Shown in pieces: positions 24,611 to 35,189 of a stretch of DNA of 64,000 nt. This DNA comes from Siphonodentalium dalli. Its lineage: Eukaryota; Mollusca; Scaphopoda; Gadilida; Siphonodentaliidae. The DNA is taken from NCBI GenBank assembly GCA_032622095.1, contig CP136063.1:11263814-11327813 (forward strand), in the 5' to 3' direction. The notes under the pieces were generated by a model. That model had not been told where the DNA came from. It did no database searches and saw only the letters and a list, made by a program, of their open reading frames with translations. The translations under genes were made by a program, and so were the position numbers. Each line of letters begins with the position of its first letter. Position 1 is the stretch's first letter.

Positions 24611-24864
24611 TTTTTCTCAGTATTTTTCAATAATTTCAGTCCAGGTGTTGGTAGAATATAACCTAGAGAACTACTTAGAAAAATAAGCCACAATTCTTTG
24701 TCTGCACTCTGGATACTAATGTGTACAATAGATGTAATTATTATGATATAAATAATAATTATCTGCGTGAAGTAGGTGACTTGGTTCTTAGCAACTTTTT
24801 CACCACAGAACTTAAATTGTGATGGTTCATCGAGATTAATTGAATCTGAATGATTTTCCAACAT
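24607..24864 (-). CDS. Polinton small protein with two transmembrane segments
   Basis: The 85-residue protein has a hydrophilic N-terminus ending in FKFCGEKVAKNQVTYFTQ, a hydrophobic helix (IIIIYIIIITSIVHIS), a short loop with KELW, a second hydrophobic segment (LIFLSSSLGYILPTPG) and a basic tail. Polintons commonly encode such a two-helix protein next to the penton gene; its role is not established. The frame is intact. Its stop overlaps the penton ATG in ATGA, unusually tight spacing for a eukaryotic locus. Confidence 0.65.
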   Translation of the reverse strand: MLENHSDSINLDEPSQFKFCGEKVAKNQVTYFTQIIIIYIIIITSIVHISIQSADKELWLIFLSSSLGYILPTPGLKLLKNTEKK

Positions 24865-24877
24865 GGTAAATTCTGTT

Positions 24878-25753
24878 TTATATTATATTTGAAGCTGGGA
24901 TCCAACTGTCAAACATTTTTGGATATCCAATCCAATGAACTTTAATTTCTTTTACTGTTTTACCATCCACTCTTCTCGTTCTTTTATCAATAACTGATTC
25001 TATTTCATACACCTTACTGTCTTTTATATGCTGGATTTCATGATTGTAGAATGATCCATCAATCTCTTCACCATCAAGATCAGAAACTTTGTATGTTATT
25101 GGATTAGTTTTACAAATTTTATCAACTTTGAAAATTTCACGAGTCCAGTTTGGTAAATAACCCTTTTCAAATGTTCTTTTGGTTTTGTTGATACGAACCA
25201 AGTCACCCACTTTCAGTGTAGATTTTCCTTTTTTATTCCCTGTTCCATATAGATTTTTGGAAATTTCAGCTTCAGTTTTCAAAGTAACTGCCGACGGTTT
25301 CGATTTTATGCTGCGGTGATAACTATTGTTGTAAGAATCGACTAGGGGCTGTAAAACATCAATATATCTTGAAGTTTTATTGTGTGTAAAATACTTCCAC
25401 ATACGAGTTTTTAAAGTTCTTTGAAATCGTTCGACAATACTTGCTTTAGTCTCTGGATTCTCAGATATCTGTAATTATCATTATGTTTTTTCAAATTCTG
25501 AAGATCAGCTAAATCTGCCTGCCATTGAATATCAATCCCAGCTACAAGTCTTTCTACGTTGGAATTTTCGAATTATTGGTTTGTGTAAAGTATATGTCGA
25601 CTGGCCTTGCAACCATTTCTTCACATCTATGTGCTTTTTTTTTTTATTTAGCTTTTTCGCTTCATCAAAAAGCTTCTTTACACCGCCATAACTTCCAACT
25701 TTCTTCGGATTATAGAAAATTTTAGATAACTGTTCATCTAGTATGGATCCCAT
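24878..25753 (-). pseudogene. INT: Polinton retroviral-type integrase with chromodomain, internal deletion
   Basis: The N-terminal part (25753-25532) has DEQLSKIFYNPKKVGSYGGV and the LQGQSTYTLHKP block. A frameshift at about 25540 leads to GIDIQWQADLADL, holding the first catalytic Asp, then QNLKKHNDNYRYL. The text then jumps directly to ENPETKASIVERFQRTLK, with the catalytic Glu. The part that should lie between, including the second Asp of the D,D-35-E triad and roughly 90-110 residues, is missing. The C-terminal ORF (25402-24878) continues to a chromodomain (IESVIDKRTRR...VHWIGYPKMFDSWIP). The enzyme is dead. The deletion junction lies near 25465, where tatctgag fits both sides. Confidence 0.85.
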
Positions 25754-26477
25754 TGTGTTTTTTCTGTTTTAATACCCTTTGGTGTCAACCTATCTGCTAT
25801 TTTAGTTTTTGAATGTCTTGCTTTTATACCTTTCATTGGTGTGAATCGATGAGAATCACATCGTTTTGGTGTTATGCTTTGTACCGGAGTTTCAAAATCA
25901 TCATCTGAATCATCTTTCAAATGTTTTTTAATCCAAAGCCAGCGGTTTCTGTTCCCTACAAAATCTTGAGGTACATTAAGCTCGCTCAATCCTTGTGAAA
26001 AGGTTTGCCAACCTGTTGGTTCGAAACCTTTTCTTTGTCGTACAATATCATTGAGGAGATCAACAATATTTGATCCTCTAATAACTTTTTCACCATATTT
26101 TAATTGTCCATGTCCATCAAACGTCATTTGTGGATGTTTTGAAATCAGTTGTAAAAGTTGTTCGGCTTTTTTCTCATCTTTAACGGAATACTTTCTAGCA
26201 CATCCATATGATGATGATTAAATGGTTGTTCTGTTTTCGGGGCTGAAATAGCTCTAACTGATTTTTGAGAAGTTTTCAATTTGTGTAAAGTTGTACCATA
26301 TAATTGAACCTTCTCAGATTCTGACAAATTTTGATCAGAAACTGAATTCAATTCTCTGCTTAGTTTTGAAACATTCGTAATTTCAGGATTAGGTGGTAAT
26401 TTCGGATTAGTTAGACTCATTCTCCATTTTTTAATGTCATCCAACATTTTGAAGGGAACAGCGACCATTTTCTTCAT
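25738..26477 (-). CDS. Conserved Polinton protein in two overlapping frames
   Basis: The first part (26477-26145) starts MKKMVAVPFKMLDDIKKW; the second part (to 25738) contains NIVDLLNDIVRQRKGFEPTG and LSELNVPQDFVGNRNRW. From memory, Polintons carry a protein of this plan (a VPxEML start and a PTGWxxF...NVPxxxVGN C-terminal block) whose function is unknown. The switch happens at about 26164-26172 where codons AGA AAA AAG form an A AAA AAG heptamer: a -1 shift there joins both parts exactly. This could be one lost A in a decaying gene or a real slippery site. The product would be about 245 residues. The end overlaps the integrase start by 16 bp. Confidence 0.6.
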
Positions 26478-26479
26478 GT

Positions 26480-26818
26480 TTAACAGCGAAGTATTCTAGC
26501 GACTGCTTTACCAAGCAACGGTGCTAGCATAAGAAGTGGTAAAAAACCTCCTTTCTGATTTAAAATTAGTTTTTTTCGTTTCAAAGATGTTGATTTACTT
26601 GTAAGTTCTCTGAGTTATCTACACCTCGGACGAAGTTTACGCTTCTGAGCTTGTTAGTTTTACATTGCCTTTTAAAATATTTTTACAGCATTCTGACATG
26701 CAATCAATCACTCTCTTTGGGTCATCTTTTATCATTTTTTTCCGAAAATGAGTGGGTGCCTGATCATAGCCATTACAAAACTACCATATTTTTTAATCAG
26801 TGGAGTTTTTTTCGCCAT
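26480..26818 (-). pseudogene. Polinton small basic protein with QKGGFLPLL tail, broken
   Basis: From the ATG at 26818 the frame starts MAKKTPLIKKYG. After a frameshift it reads MSECCKNILKGNVKLTSSEA, then in a further frame QKRKLRPRCR, a TAG, and SLKRKKLILNQKGGFLPLLM to the stop at 26480. From memory, a K/R-rich protein ending in a QxGGFL hydrophobic tail is a recurrent small Polinton/adintovirus ORF with unproven function. Two frameshifts and one TAG inactivate this copy. Confidence 0.55.
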
Positions 26819-26941
26819 CTTTACTCTTCAACAGTTGAATGTCAAATGACTGAATCACTTTTTACTTTTACGTTTATTAAAATTACGATCAAATGCCATC
26901 AAAGCTAATTTCGATGGGTTTGAAAGATTCATAATTTTTGA
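26819..26941 (-). other. Short spacer ORF between the two small basic-protein genes
   Basis: An ATG at 26932 opens 25 codons (MNLSNPSKLALMAFDRNF...) ending in a TGA, with a plausible frameshifted extension. I do not recognise it; it may be the remnant of a further small Polinton gene. Confidence 0.3.
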
Positions 26942-27378
26942 CTATCGTTGAACCAACGGGTAATGTTCTTCTTCTTGAATTGATGGAATTGGTTGCGGAC
27001 CATTATCGTTGAGTGGTTGACATCTAGCAAATGTAGAATTTAATCCAGTAGAATTTACTCTAGCTGGAGTAGTTCGCAGTGCAATTGTAGAATTTACTCT
27101 GACTGGACTAGCTCGCTGTGCAATCGTAGAATTTACTCGAGTAGCATTTACTCTATTTGATCTAACTCGTGCAATTGATTAATTTTATTTTTGTCTGAAA
27201 AGACTTCTGATATTTTCTTTTTTGAATCGATATGAGTTCTACTGTCAGCTATTTTCTTCAGCTCTTTTTTGTGTTTTTGCAGGAATGTTCGTGTCTGCTT
27301 TGGAAGCTTTAAGTGATCATCAAGTATTAATTTAGCGATAGTCGAAAATACACTCAAGACTGCTTCATGCGACTCCAT
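26942..27378 (-). pseudogene. Second small Polinton protein, paralogue-like, with RVNST repeats
   Basis: The ORF from the ATG at 27378 (76 codons) has a helical N-terminal part, then LPKQTRTFLQKHKKELKKIA and SRTHIDSKKKI, the same plan as the 26480-26818 gene (LT..Q KRKLR..., then LKRKK). After a frameshift near 27165 a neighbouring frame stays open to a TAG at 26942 and carries four RVNST/GLNST-like repeats and QPIPSIQEEEHYPLV. I infer a duplicated small gene. It is the most upstream Polinton gene in this block, only about 100 bp from the satellite element. Confidence 0.45.
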
Positions 27379-27769
27379 GATTGGAAATGAAATAATATAA
27401 TGATACGTAAACGCAATTTGCGCCCGCTTGTTAATCTTTCGTAGGATTTGATGATTAATAAACCATAATTACAAAAATCATACCGGTGTAACAGGATATC
27501 TTCCCCCACTGGATATCTCCTCCCCCGGGGGGGAAGATATCCTAGGATATCTTCCCCCCCACCCTGGATATCTTCCCCCCATGTACGACTAAAAAATAAT
27601 TTAACTCATTTGATATCGTTTGGTTCTGAAATGGCCAGAAAAATGTTTTTTGAGATTAAAATTTGTTATGTTTTTTTTTTTTTTTATTTAAAAAAAAAAA
27701 GTGACAAAATTATTGTTTTCACGAATTTGATTGCCTTTTTTTTTTCTTTCAAATGTCCAGGCTTGGATA

Positions 27770-30700
27770 TTCCACCACACCCCCCCCCCCCCCCCCACCA
27801 GCACCTACATGACAGAAAAATCATCTTATGGTTTTATCGCTTATTTTGCTTTATATATTCATGAGTCAGGGTTTGGGGTGGGGGGAAGATGTCCAGGTCA
27901 GGATATCTCCCCCCCCACCCAGCACCTACTTGACAAAAAAATAATCTTATGGTTTTATTGCTCGTTTTGTTTTATATAGTCATGAAACAGCGAGAAATTA
28001 ACTTCTTCTGAGAACAAGTTGTTTGAGTCAGGGTTTGGGTGGGGGGGGGGGAGTGGGGAAGATGTCCAGGTCAGGATATCTTCCCCCCACCCAGCACCTA
28101 CATGACAAAAAAATAATCTTATGGTTTTATCGCTCGTTTTGCTTTATATAGTCATGAAACAGCGAGAAATTAACTTCTTCTGAGAACAAGTTGTTTGAGT
28201 CAGGGTTTGGTGTGGGGGGAAGATGTCCAGGTCAGGATATCCCCCCCCCCCACACAGCACCTACATGACAAAAAAATAATCTTATGGTTTTATTGCTCGT
28301 TTTGTTTTATATAGTCATGAAACAGCGAGAAATTAACTTCTTCTGAGAACAAGTTGTTTGAGTCAGGGTTTGGGGCGGGGGGGGGGAGATGTCCAGGTCA
28401 GGATATCTTCCCCCCCACCCAGCACCTACATGACAAAAAAATAATCTTATGGTGTTATCGCTCGTTTTGCTTTATATAGTCATGAAACAGCGAGAAATTA
28501 ACTTCTTCTGAGAACAAGTTGTTTGAGTCAGGGTTTGGGTGGGGAGGAAGATGTCCAGGTCAGGATATCCCCCCCCACCCAGCACCTACATGAGAAAACA
28601 ATAATCTTATGGTTTTATCGCTTGTTTTGCTTTATATAGTCATGAAACAGCGAGAAATTAACTTCTTCTGAGAACAAGTTGTTTGAGTCAGGGTTTGGGT
28701 GGGGGGGGGGGAAGATGTCCAGGTCAGGATATCTTTCTCCCCCCCCCCCACCCAGCACCTACATGACAAAAAATAATCTTATGGTTTTATCGCTCGTTTT
28801 GCTTTATATAGTCATGAAACAGCGAGAAATTAACTTCTTCTGAGAACAAGTTGCTTGAGTCAGGGTTTGGGGTGGGGGGGAAGATGTCCAGGTCAGAATA
28901 TCTTCCCCCCCCCACCCAGCACCTACATGACAAAAAAATAATCTTACGGTTTTATCGCTTGTTTTGCTTTATATAGTCATGAAACAGCGAGAAATTAACT
29001 TCTTCTGACAACAAGTTGTTTGAGTCAGGGTTTGGGGTGGGGGGGGGGGGGAGATGTCCAGGTCAGGATATCTCCCCCCCCCACCCAGCACCTACATGAC
29101 AAAAAAATAATCTTATGGTGTTATCGCTCGTTTTGCTTTATATAGTCATGAAACAGCGAGAAATTAACTTCTTCTGAGAACAAGTTGTTTGAGTCAGAGT
29201 TTGGGTGGGGGGGGGAGATGTCCAGGTCAGGATATCTTCCCCCCCCCCACCCAACACCTACATGACAAAAAAATAATCTTATGGTTTTATCGCTTGTTTT
29301 GCTTTATATAGTCATGAAACAGCGAGAAATTAACTTCTTCTGAGAACAAGTTGTGTGAGTCAGGGTTTGGGTGGGGGGGGGGGGAGATGTCCAGGTCAGG
29401 ATATCTTTCCCCCCCACCCAGCACCTACATGACAAAAAAATAATCTTATGGTTTTATCGCTTGTTTTGCTTTATATAAGTCATGAAACAGCGAGAAATTA
29501 ACTTCTTCTGAGAACAAGTTTTTTGAGTCAGGGTTTGGGTGGGGGGGGGGAAGATGTCCAGGTCAGGATATCTCCCCCCCCCACCCAGCACCTACATGAC
29601 AAAAAAATAATCTTATGGTTTTATCGCTCGTTTTGCTTTATATAGTCATGAAACAGCGAGAAATTTACTTTCTTCTGACAACAAGTTGTTTGAGTCAGGG
29701 TTTGGGTGGGGGGGGGAAGATGTCCAGGTCTGGATATCTTCCCCCCCACCCAGCACCTACATGACAAAAAAATAATCTTATGGTTTTATCGCTTGTTTTG
29801 CTTTATATATTCATGAAACAGCGATAAATTAACTTCTTCTGACAACAAGTTGTTTGAGTCAGGGTTTGGGGTGGGGGGGGGGAATGTCCAGGTCAGGATA
29901 TCTTCCCCCCACCCAGCACCTACATAACAAAAAAATAATCTTATGGTGTTATCGCTCATTTTGCTTTATATAGTCATGAAACAGCGAGAAATTAACTTCT
30001 TCTGAGAACAATTTGTTTGAGTCAGGGTTTGGGTGGGGGGGAAGATGTCCAGGTCAGGATATCTTCCCGCCCCACCCAGCACCTACATGACAAAAAAATA
30101 ATCTTATGGTTTTATCGCTTGTTTTGCTTTATATAGTCATGAAACAGCGAGAAATTAACTTCTTCTGACAACAAGTTGTTTGAGTCAGGGTTTGGGTGGG
30201 GGGGGGGAGATGTCCAGGTCAGGATATCTCCCCCCCCCCCCCCCACCCAGCACCCACATGACAAAAAAATAATCTTATGGTTTTATCGCTTGTTTTACTT
30301 TATATAGTCATGAAACAGCAAGAAATTAACTTCTTCTGAGAACAAGTTGTGTGAGTCAGGGTTTGGGGTGGGGGGGGGGGGAAGATGTCCAGGTCAGGAT
30401 ATCTCCCCCCCCCACCCAGCACCTACATGACAAAAAAATAATCTTATGGTTTTATCGCTTGTTTTGCTTTATATAGTCATGAAACAGCGAGAAATTAACT
30501 TCTTCTGAGAACAAGTTGTTTGAGTCAGGGTTTGGGGTGGAGGGGGGGAAGATGTCCAGGTCAGGATATCCCCCCCAACCAGCACCTACATGACAAAAAA
30601 ATAATCTTATGGTTTTATCGCTTGTTTTGCTTTATATAGTCATGAAACAGCGAGAAATTAACTTCTTCTGACAACAAATTGTTTGAGTCAGGGTTTGGGG

Positions 30701-30938
30701 TGGGGGGGAAGATGTCCAGGTCAGGATATCTTCCCCCCCACCCAGCACCTACATGACAAACAAATAATCTTATGGAGTTATCGCTCGTTTTGCTTTATAT
30801 AGTCATGAAACAGCGAGAAATTAACTTCTTCTGAGAACAAGTTGTTTGAGTCAGGGTTTGGGTGGGGGGGGGGAGATGTCCAGGTCAGGATATCTCCCCC
30901 CCCCCCACCCAGCGCCTACATGACAAAAAAATAATCTT
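27770..30938 (+). repeat. Satellite array, left arm (about 20 units of about 165 bp)
   Basis: Each unit contains acctacatgacaaaaaaataa, then atcttatggttttatcgc, catgaaacagcgagaaatta, gagtcagggtttgggt, a G-run, gatgtccaggtcaggatatc and a C-run. The G-run and C-run pair with each other around gtccaggtcagg, so every unit can form a hairpin. The G tracts vary from about 5 to 17. Units are about 90-98% alike by eye. Confidence 0.9.
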
Positions 30939-32640
30939 TCTCGCTGTTTCATGACTATATAAAGCAAAACAAGCGATAAAACCATAAGATTATTTTTTTG
31001 TCATGAAGGTGCTGGGTGGGGGGGGGGGGAGATATCCTGACCTGGACATCTTCCCCCCCACACCAAACCCTGACTCAAACAACTTGTTCTCAGAAGAAGT
31101 TAATTTCTCGCTGTTTCATGACTATATAAAGCAAAACGAGCGATAAAACCATAAGATTATTTTTTTGTCATGTAGGTGCTGGGTGGGTGGGGGGGGGGGG
31201 GGGGGGAGATATCCTGACCTGGACATCTTCCCCCCCACCCCAAACCCTGACTCAAACAACTTGTTGTCAGAAGAAGTTAATTTCTCGCTGTTTCATGACT
31301 TTATGAAGCAAAACGAGCGATAAAACCATAAGATTAATTTTTTGTCATGTAGGTGCTGGGTGGGGGGGGGGAGATATCCTGACCTGGACATCTCCCCCCC
31401 CCCACACCAAACCCTGACTCAAACAACTTGTTCTCAGAAGAAGTTAATTTCTCGCTGTTTCATGACTATATGAAACAAAACGAGCGATAAAACCATAAGA
31501 TTATTTTTTTGTCATGTAGTTGCTGGGTGGGGGGGGGGGGGGGGGGGAGATATCCTGACCTGGACATCTCCCCCACCCCAAACCCTGACTCAAAAAACTT
31601 TTTCTCAGAAGAAGTTAATTTCTCGCTGTTTCATGAATATATAAAGCAAAACAAGCGATAAAACCATAAGATTATTTTTTTGTCATGTAGGTGCTAGGCG
31701 CGGGGGGAGATATCCTGACCTGGACATCTTTCCCCCCCACCCCAAACCCTGACTCAAAAAAGTTGTTCTCAGAAGAAGTTAATTTCTCCCTGTTTCATGA
31801 CTATAAAAAGCAAAACGAGCGATAAAACCATAAGATTATTTTTTTGTCATGTAGGTGCTGGGTGGGGGGGGGGGAGATATCCTGACCTGGACATCTTCCC
31901 CTCCCCCCCCCAAACACTGACTCAAAAAACTTTTTCTCAGAAGAAGTTAATTTCTCGCTGTTTCATGAATATATAAAGCAAAACAAGCAATAAATCCATA
32001 CAATGATTTATTTGTCATGTAGGTGCTGGGTGGAGAAGCTAATTTCTCGCTGTTTCATTACTATATAAAGCAAAATAAGCGATAAAACCATAAGATTATC
32101 TTTTTGTCATGTAGGTGCTGGGTGGGGGGGGGGGGAAGATATCCTGACCTTGACATCTCCCCCCCCACCCCAAACCCTGACTCAAAAAAGTTGTTCTCAG
32201 AGGAAGTTAATTTCTCCCTGTTTCATGACTATATAAAGCAAAACGAGCGATAAAACCATAAGATTATTTTTTTGTCATGTAGGTGCTGGGTGGGGGGGGG
32301 GGAAGATATCCTGACCTGGACATCTCCCCCCCCAAACCCTGACTCAAAAAACTTTTTCTCAGAAGAAGTTAATTTCTCGCTGTTTCATGAATATATAAAG
32401 CAAAACAAGCAATAAATCCATACAATGATTTATTTATCATGTAGGTGCTAGGTGGGGGTGGGGATATCCTGACCTGGACATCTCCCCCCCCCCCACCCCA
32501 AACCCTGACTCAAACAACTTTCTCTTGGAGAAGCTAATTTCTCGCTGTTTCATTACTATATAAAGCAAAATAAGCGATAAAACCATAAGATGATTTTTTT
32601 GTCATGTAGGTGCGGGGTGGGGTCGTGGAATATCCAAGCC
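30939..32640 (-). repeat. Satellite array, right arm in inverted orientation (about 11 units)
   Basis: The same monomer appears as its reverse complement (gtcatgtaggtgctgggt, then gatatcctgacctggacatc). Units near 32000 and 32400 are shorter and more divergent (taaatccatacaatgattta). The longest G tract, just under 20, is at about 31191-31206 (interrupted once before it) and another lies at about 31529-31546. Confidence 0.9.
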
Positions 32641-32892
32641 TGGACGTTTGAAAGAAAAGAAAAAATTTGAATTAAAAAAAAACATTTTTCTGGTCATTTC
32701 ATGAACAGACAATCAAATTCGTGAAAAAACTAATTTTGTCACTTTTTTTTTTTAAATAAAAAAAAAATTAATATATATTTTTTTTTAATCTCCAAAAACA
32801 TTTTTTTGGCCATTTCGGAACCAAACGATATCATATGAGTGAAATTATTTTTTAGTCGTTCATGGGGGGGAAGATGACGTGTTACACCGGTA

Positions 32893-33300
32893 TATGTAAA
32901 TGATCATACACTCAAAAAAATTTCATTGTAATATTACGACAGAAACTGTTGGCAGGAATTGGACCATCAGTAACTGTCGTAAAATTACGAGATCAACGTA
33001 ATCTGACATTTACAAATTTGATCGTATATTTACAAAATGATCGTAATATTATGACAGAAAAACTATCGTAAATTTACAAAATTACAACATCATCGTAATG
33101 TGAATTTAAGGTTTAATCGTAAAATTACATGGCCAACGTAATCTGAAGCTGAGAACCTGGTGTGAATTGAACTGTGGTGGGGTCTCAAGCGCTCTACCCC
33201 TACACATTATAAACAAATGCCAGTAAATGACATAAGTAGCTTGAGGATGGTTGTGATCCATCGAACCACAGAAATATTCAACCAGGTCCACAGGTGCTAA
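32893..33300. repeat. Diverged TCGTAATATTACGA-type repeat region
   Basis: Words such as gtaatattacgacagaaa, tcgtaaaattacg and atcaacgtaatctga recur five or six times in both orientations between about 32925 and 33140. The following segment to about 33300 contains no gene. It resembles a diverged inverted-repeat element. Confidence 0.45.
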
Positions 33301-33564
33301 ATGTCTGCACTATACATCTACAATTATAGATACAAATCAATGTCCAACACCTAATTGTCATGAAATCGACATTTCTCGTACAACAACATTTTGGAACAAA
33401 GTTACATACCGGTACCTTGAATAATTAGCCTAACTAATGTAGGTACCAACCTGTGCTTTCACCATGACAAAAGATAACAAACTCTGATAAACAACACCCG
33501 AGTTACAAGGTGATATGCTCGGACAGACAGAGCCCTTGACTACCTGTACTGGTAAATGCCCTCC

Positions 33565-34110
33565 GGGGCGGGGGGGGGTCAGAAAACATTTTCAGGCACG
33601 TATGCTGATTTTCTACTTTCCACCCTTGTTGGGACCCCCACCCACCATGCGTCCAAAATTGTCCGACCATTTTTGGACACCCACCCCCTTCTTTTAACAC
33701 TAAAGCAGATTTGCGGGGGGAATTCACTGTAAACAGCTGTATATGAATTTCTGTGCATACTATTTGTCATGGATGTTAACATTCACATGTAAATAGGAAC
33801 GGGTCATTTTGGGGTCATTCGGCCAAAATTCATGGCTGCCAGCGGCCATCTTGGATTTCAAAATTTGCAACAAAATACAACACAATAACTGCCTTCAGTC
33901 AGTTTAGCAGTTAGAATTACATTATTTCTCTTATTCTAAGGTGTTTTAAGCCAAATTCATTGAAAAAAAAACAGTCAAAAAACTTGCAGGAAAAAAAGTT
34001 CTGAGTTGCGGAAAAAATTGTTTGTTAGTCCCATCGACCAAACCACCCACCCAGTGACCCACCCCACCCCGCATAAGTGCTCGTAAAAAATACCCCCCCC
34101 CTGCCCAACC
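33565..34110. repeat. Dispersed repeat family C, copy 2
   Basis: It is collinear with 11563-12075, sharing aggcacgtatg-tgatttt, atttgcggggggaattcact, cattttggggtcattcgg, agcggccatcttggatttca, gccttcagtcagtttagc, gtcaaaaaacttgcag and the terminal C-run. The copy at 33.6 kb has small insertions relative to the other. Confidence 0.8.
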
Positions 34111-34117
34111 CCCATAG

Positions 34118-34342
34118 GCATAATATGATAATAACATGGGAGGAACAGAGGGAACATGGACTACCGGTGTACCTACATCTAATGATAATAACATGGGAAG
34201 GACAGGAAACACTGGCTACCTTCACCTAATTACTAGTATAATAACATGGGAATATTAACAGAGGAAACACAGGCTACTTTCATCTAATTACTAGTATAAT
34301 AACATGGGAATATTAACAGAGGAAACATGGGCTACCTTCACA
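34118..34342 (+). repeat. About 58-bp tandem repeat, three to four units
   Basis: Units share aataacatgggaatattaac, agaggaaaca, ggctacctt and aattactagtat. The last two units are nearly identical and the first ones more diverged. Confidence 0.7.
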
Positions 34343-34629
34343 GTGGTCAGTGATGTGTAACCTGAGAGCAGATGGTGCATAAATCACTTAATTTTTTTTA
34401 GTGTAGCACACATGTTTTCCTCTACCAACAATTAATCTGCCTTTGCTGTGATATCGCTTAATTGTAGGAAGCCACGTAAAACCACAAATATAAAATAAAT
34501 AAATGAAAGGCAGTAGCAACATTGAGTAAATTTTTTGGGGTTTTGTTGCTTTCCACAACTAAGGCGATATAACAATGAGGCCAGATCATTTGTTGTTGAT
34601 GGAAACCATGTGATCTATGGTTAGTCACC

Positions 34630-34860
34630 TACAATAGGTAGTCACGATGAACCGTCTGCACATATCATATGTACTCCGCCAATCGGAAAGTTTTCTTCAG
34701 GCAAGAAGTTGGACAGAGGTCGCCACATAGGAATCAAACCCATGTCAGTCACTAGCTCAGGTCCTACAGCTTGGTGACTGGTACCATGCTCATTGGACCA
34801 CTGACCAACCCAGACACCACCCCCCCCAATAATAAACAACAATGTACATATAGTATACAC
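34630..34860 (-). repeat. Possible tRNA-derived SINE remnant
   Basis: On the minus strand a B-box-like gggtttgattcctatgtgg (about 34719-34737) follows, at about 80 bp, a weak A-box-like tggtcagtggtccaatgag. The spacing is longer than in a tRNA and no cloverleaf folds convincingly, so this is tentative. Confidence 0.25.
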
Positions 34861-35189
34861 TGATGCAACTACTATTTAAACATGAAATACATAGACGTGT
34901 GTCTCCTTAATTATGCAGCCATTGTTATTGACCCAGAAACTCAAACCCAACAAAGCGCTCCCAAAGTTCCATTGGTTTAATTTGGAAATCCTGAAAATGA
35001 AGTAACAATATTATACACGGTACTAACTACTATGGACAAAAAAGCAGCTCAGCATTTGCACCAAGATTTTCGAGTGTCACTGTCAGCTAATGTATTGACA
35101 TCCTGTTCAAACACCGCTGTTTTTTTGTTTTAATAAATTTTCGACTTTCCCAAATTTTAAATCAAACTAACAACATAGGGACTGGAATA
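34861..35189. other. Non-coding interval
   Basis: No gene, RNA gene or repeat partner seen. Confidence 0.4.

Larger units (their letters stand above)
27483..32890. mobile_element. 5.4-kb foldback element built of inverted satellite arrays
   Basis: The ends ccggtgtaac (27483) and gttacaccgg (to 32890) are inverted repeats flanked by TA on both sides. Inside them, inverted flanks of about 300 bp match (tttgatatcgtttggttctg near 27610; cagaaccaaacgatatca-type sequence near 32815). Between these lie about 20 satellite units in one orientation, then about 11 in the other, switching at about 30938. A 650-bp relative with the same right end lies at 51477-52124. It encodes no protein, so it must have moved, if at all, using another element's enzyme. 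It sits at the 5' edge of the Polinton block. Confidence 0.75.

Noticed and set aside
26651-26908. 85-codon plus-strand ORF
   Set aside because: It is antisense to the small basic Polinton gene, whose family motifs are seen on the minus strand.
27483-32890. Possible CRISPR-like array of regular repeats
   Set aside because: The whole roughly 165-bp unit is repeated with no unique spacers, in a eukaryotic setting; it is satellite DNA.
33140-33200. tRNA gene suggested by tgggtagagcgcttgaga-like text on the minus strand
   Set aside because: No cloverleaf and no matching B box at tRNA distance; at most a weak SINE remnant.
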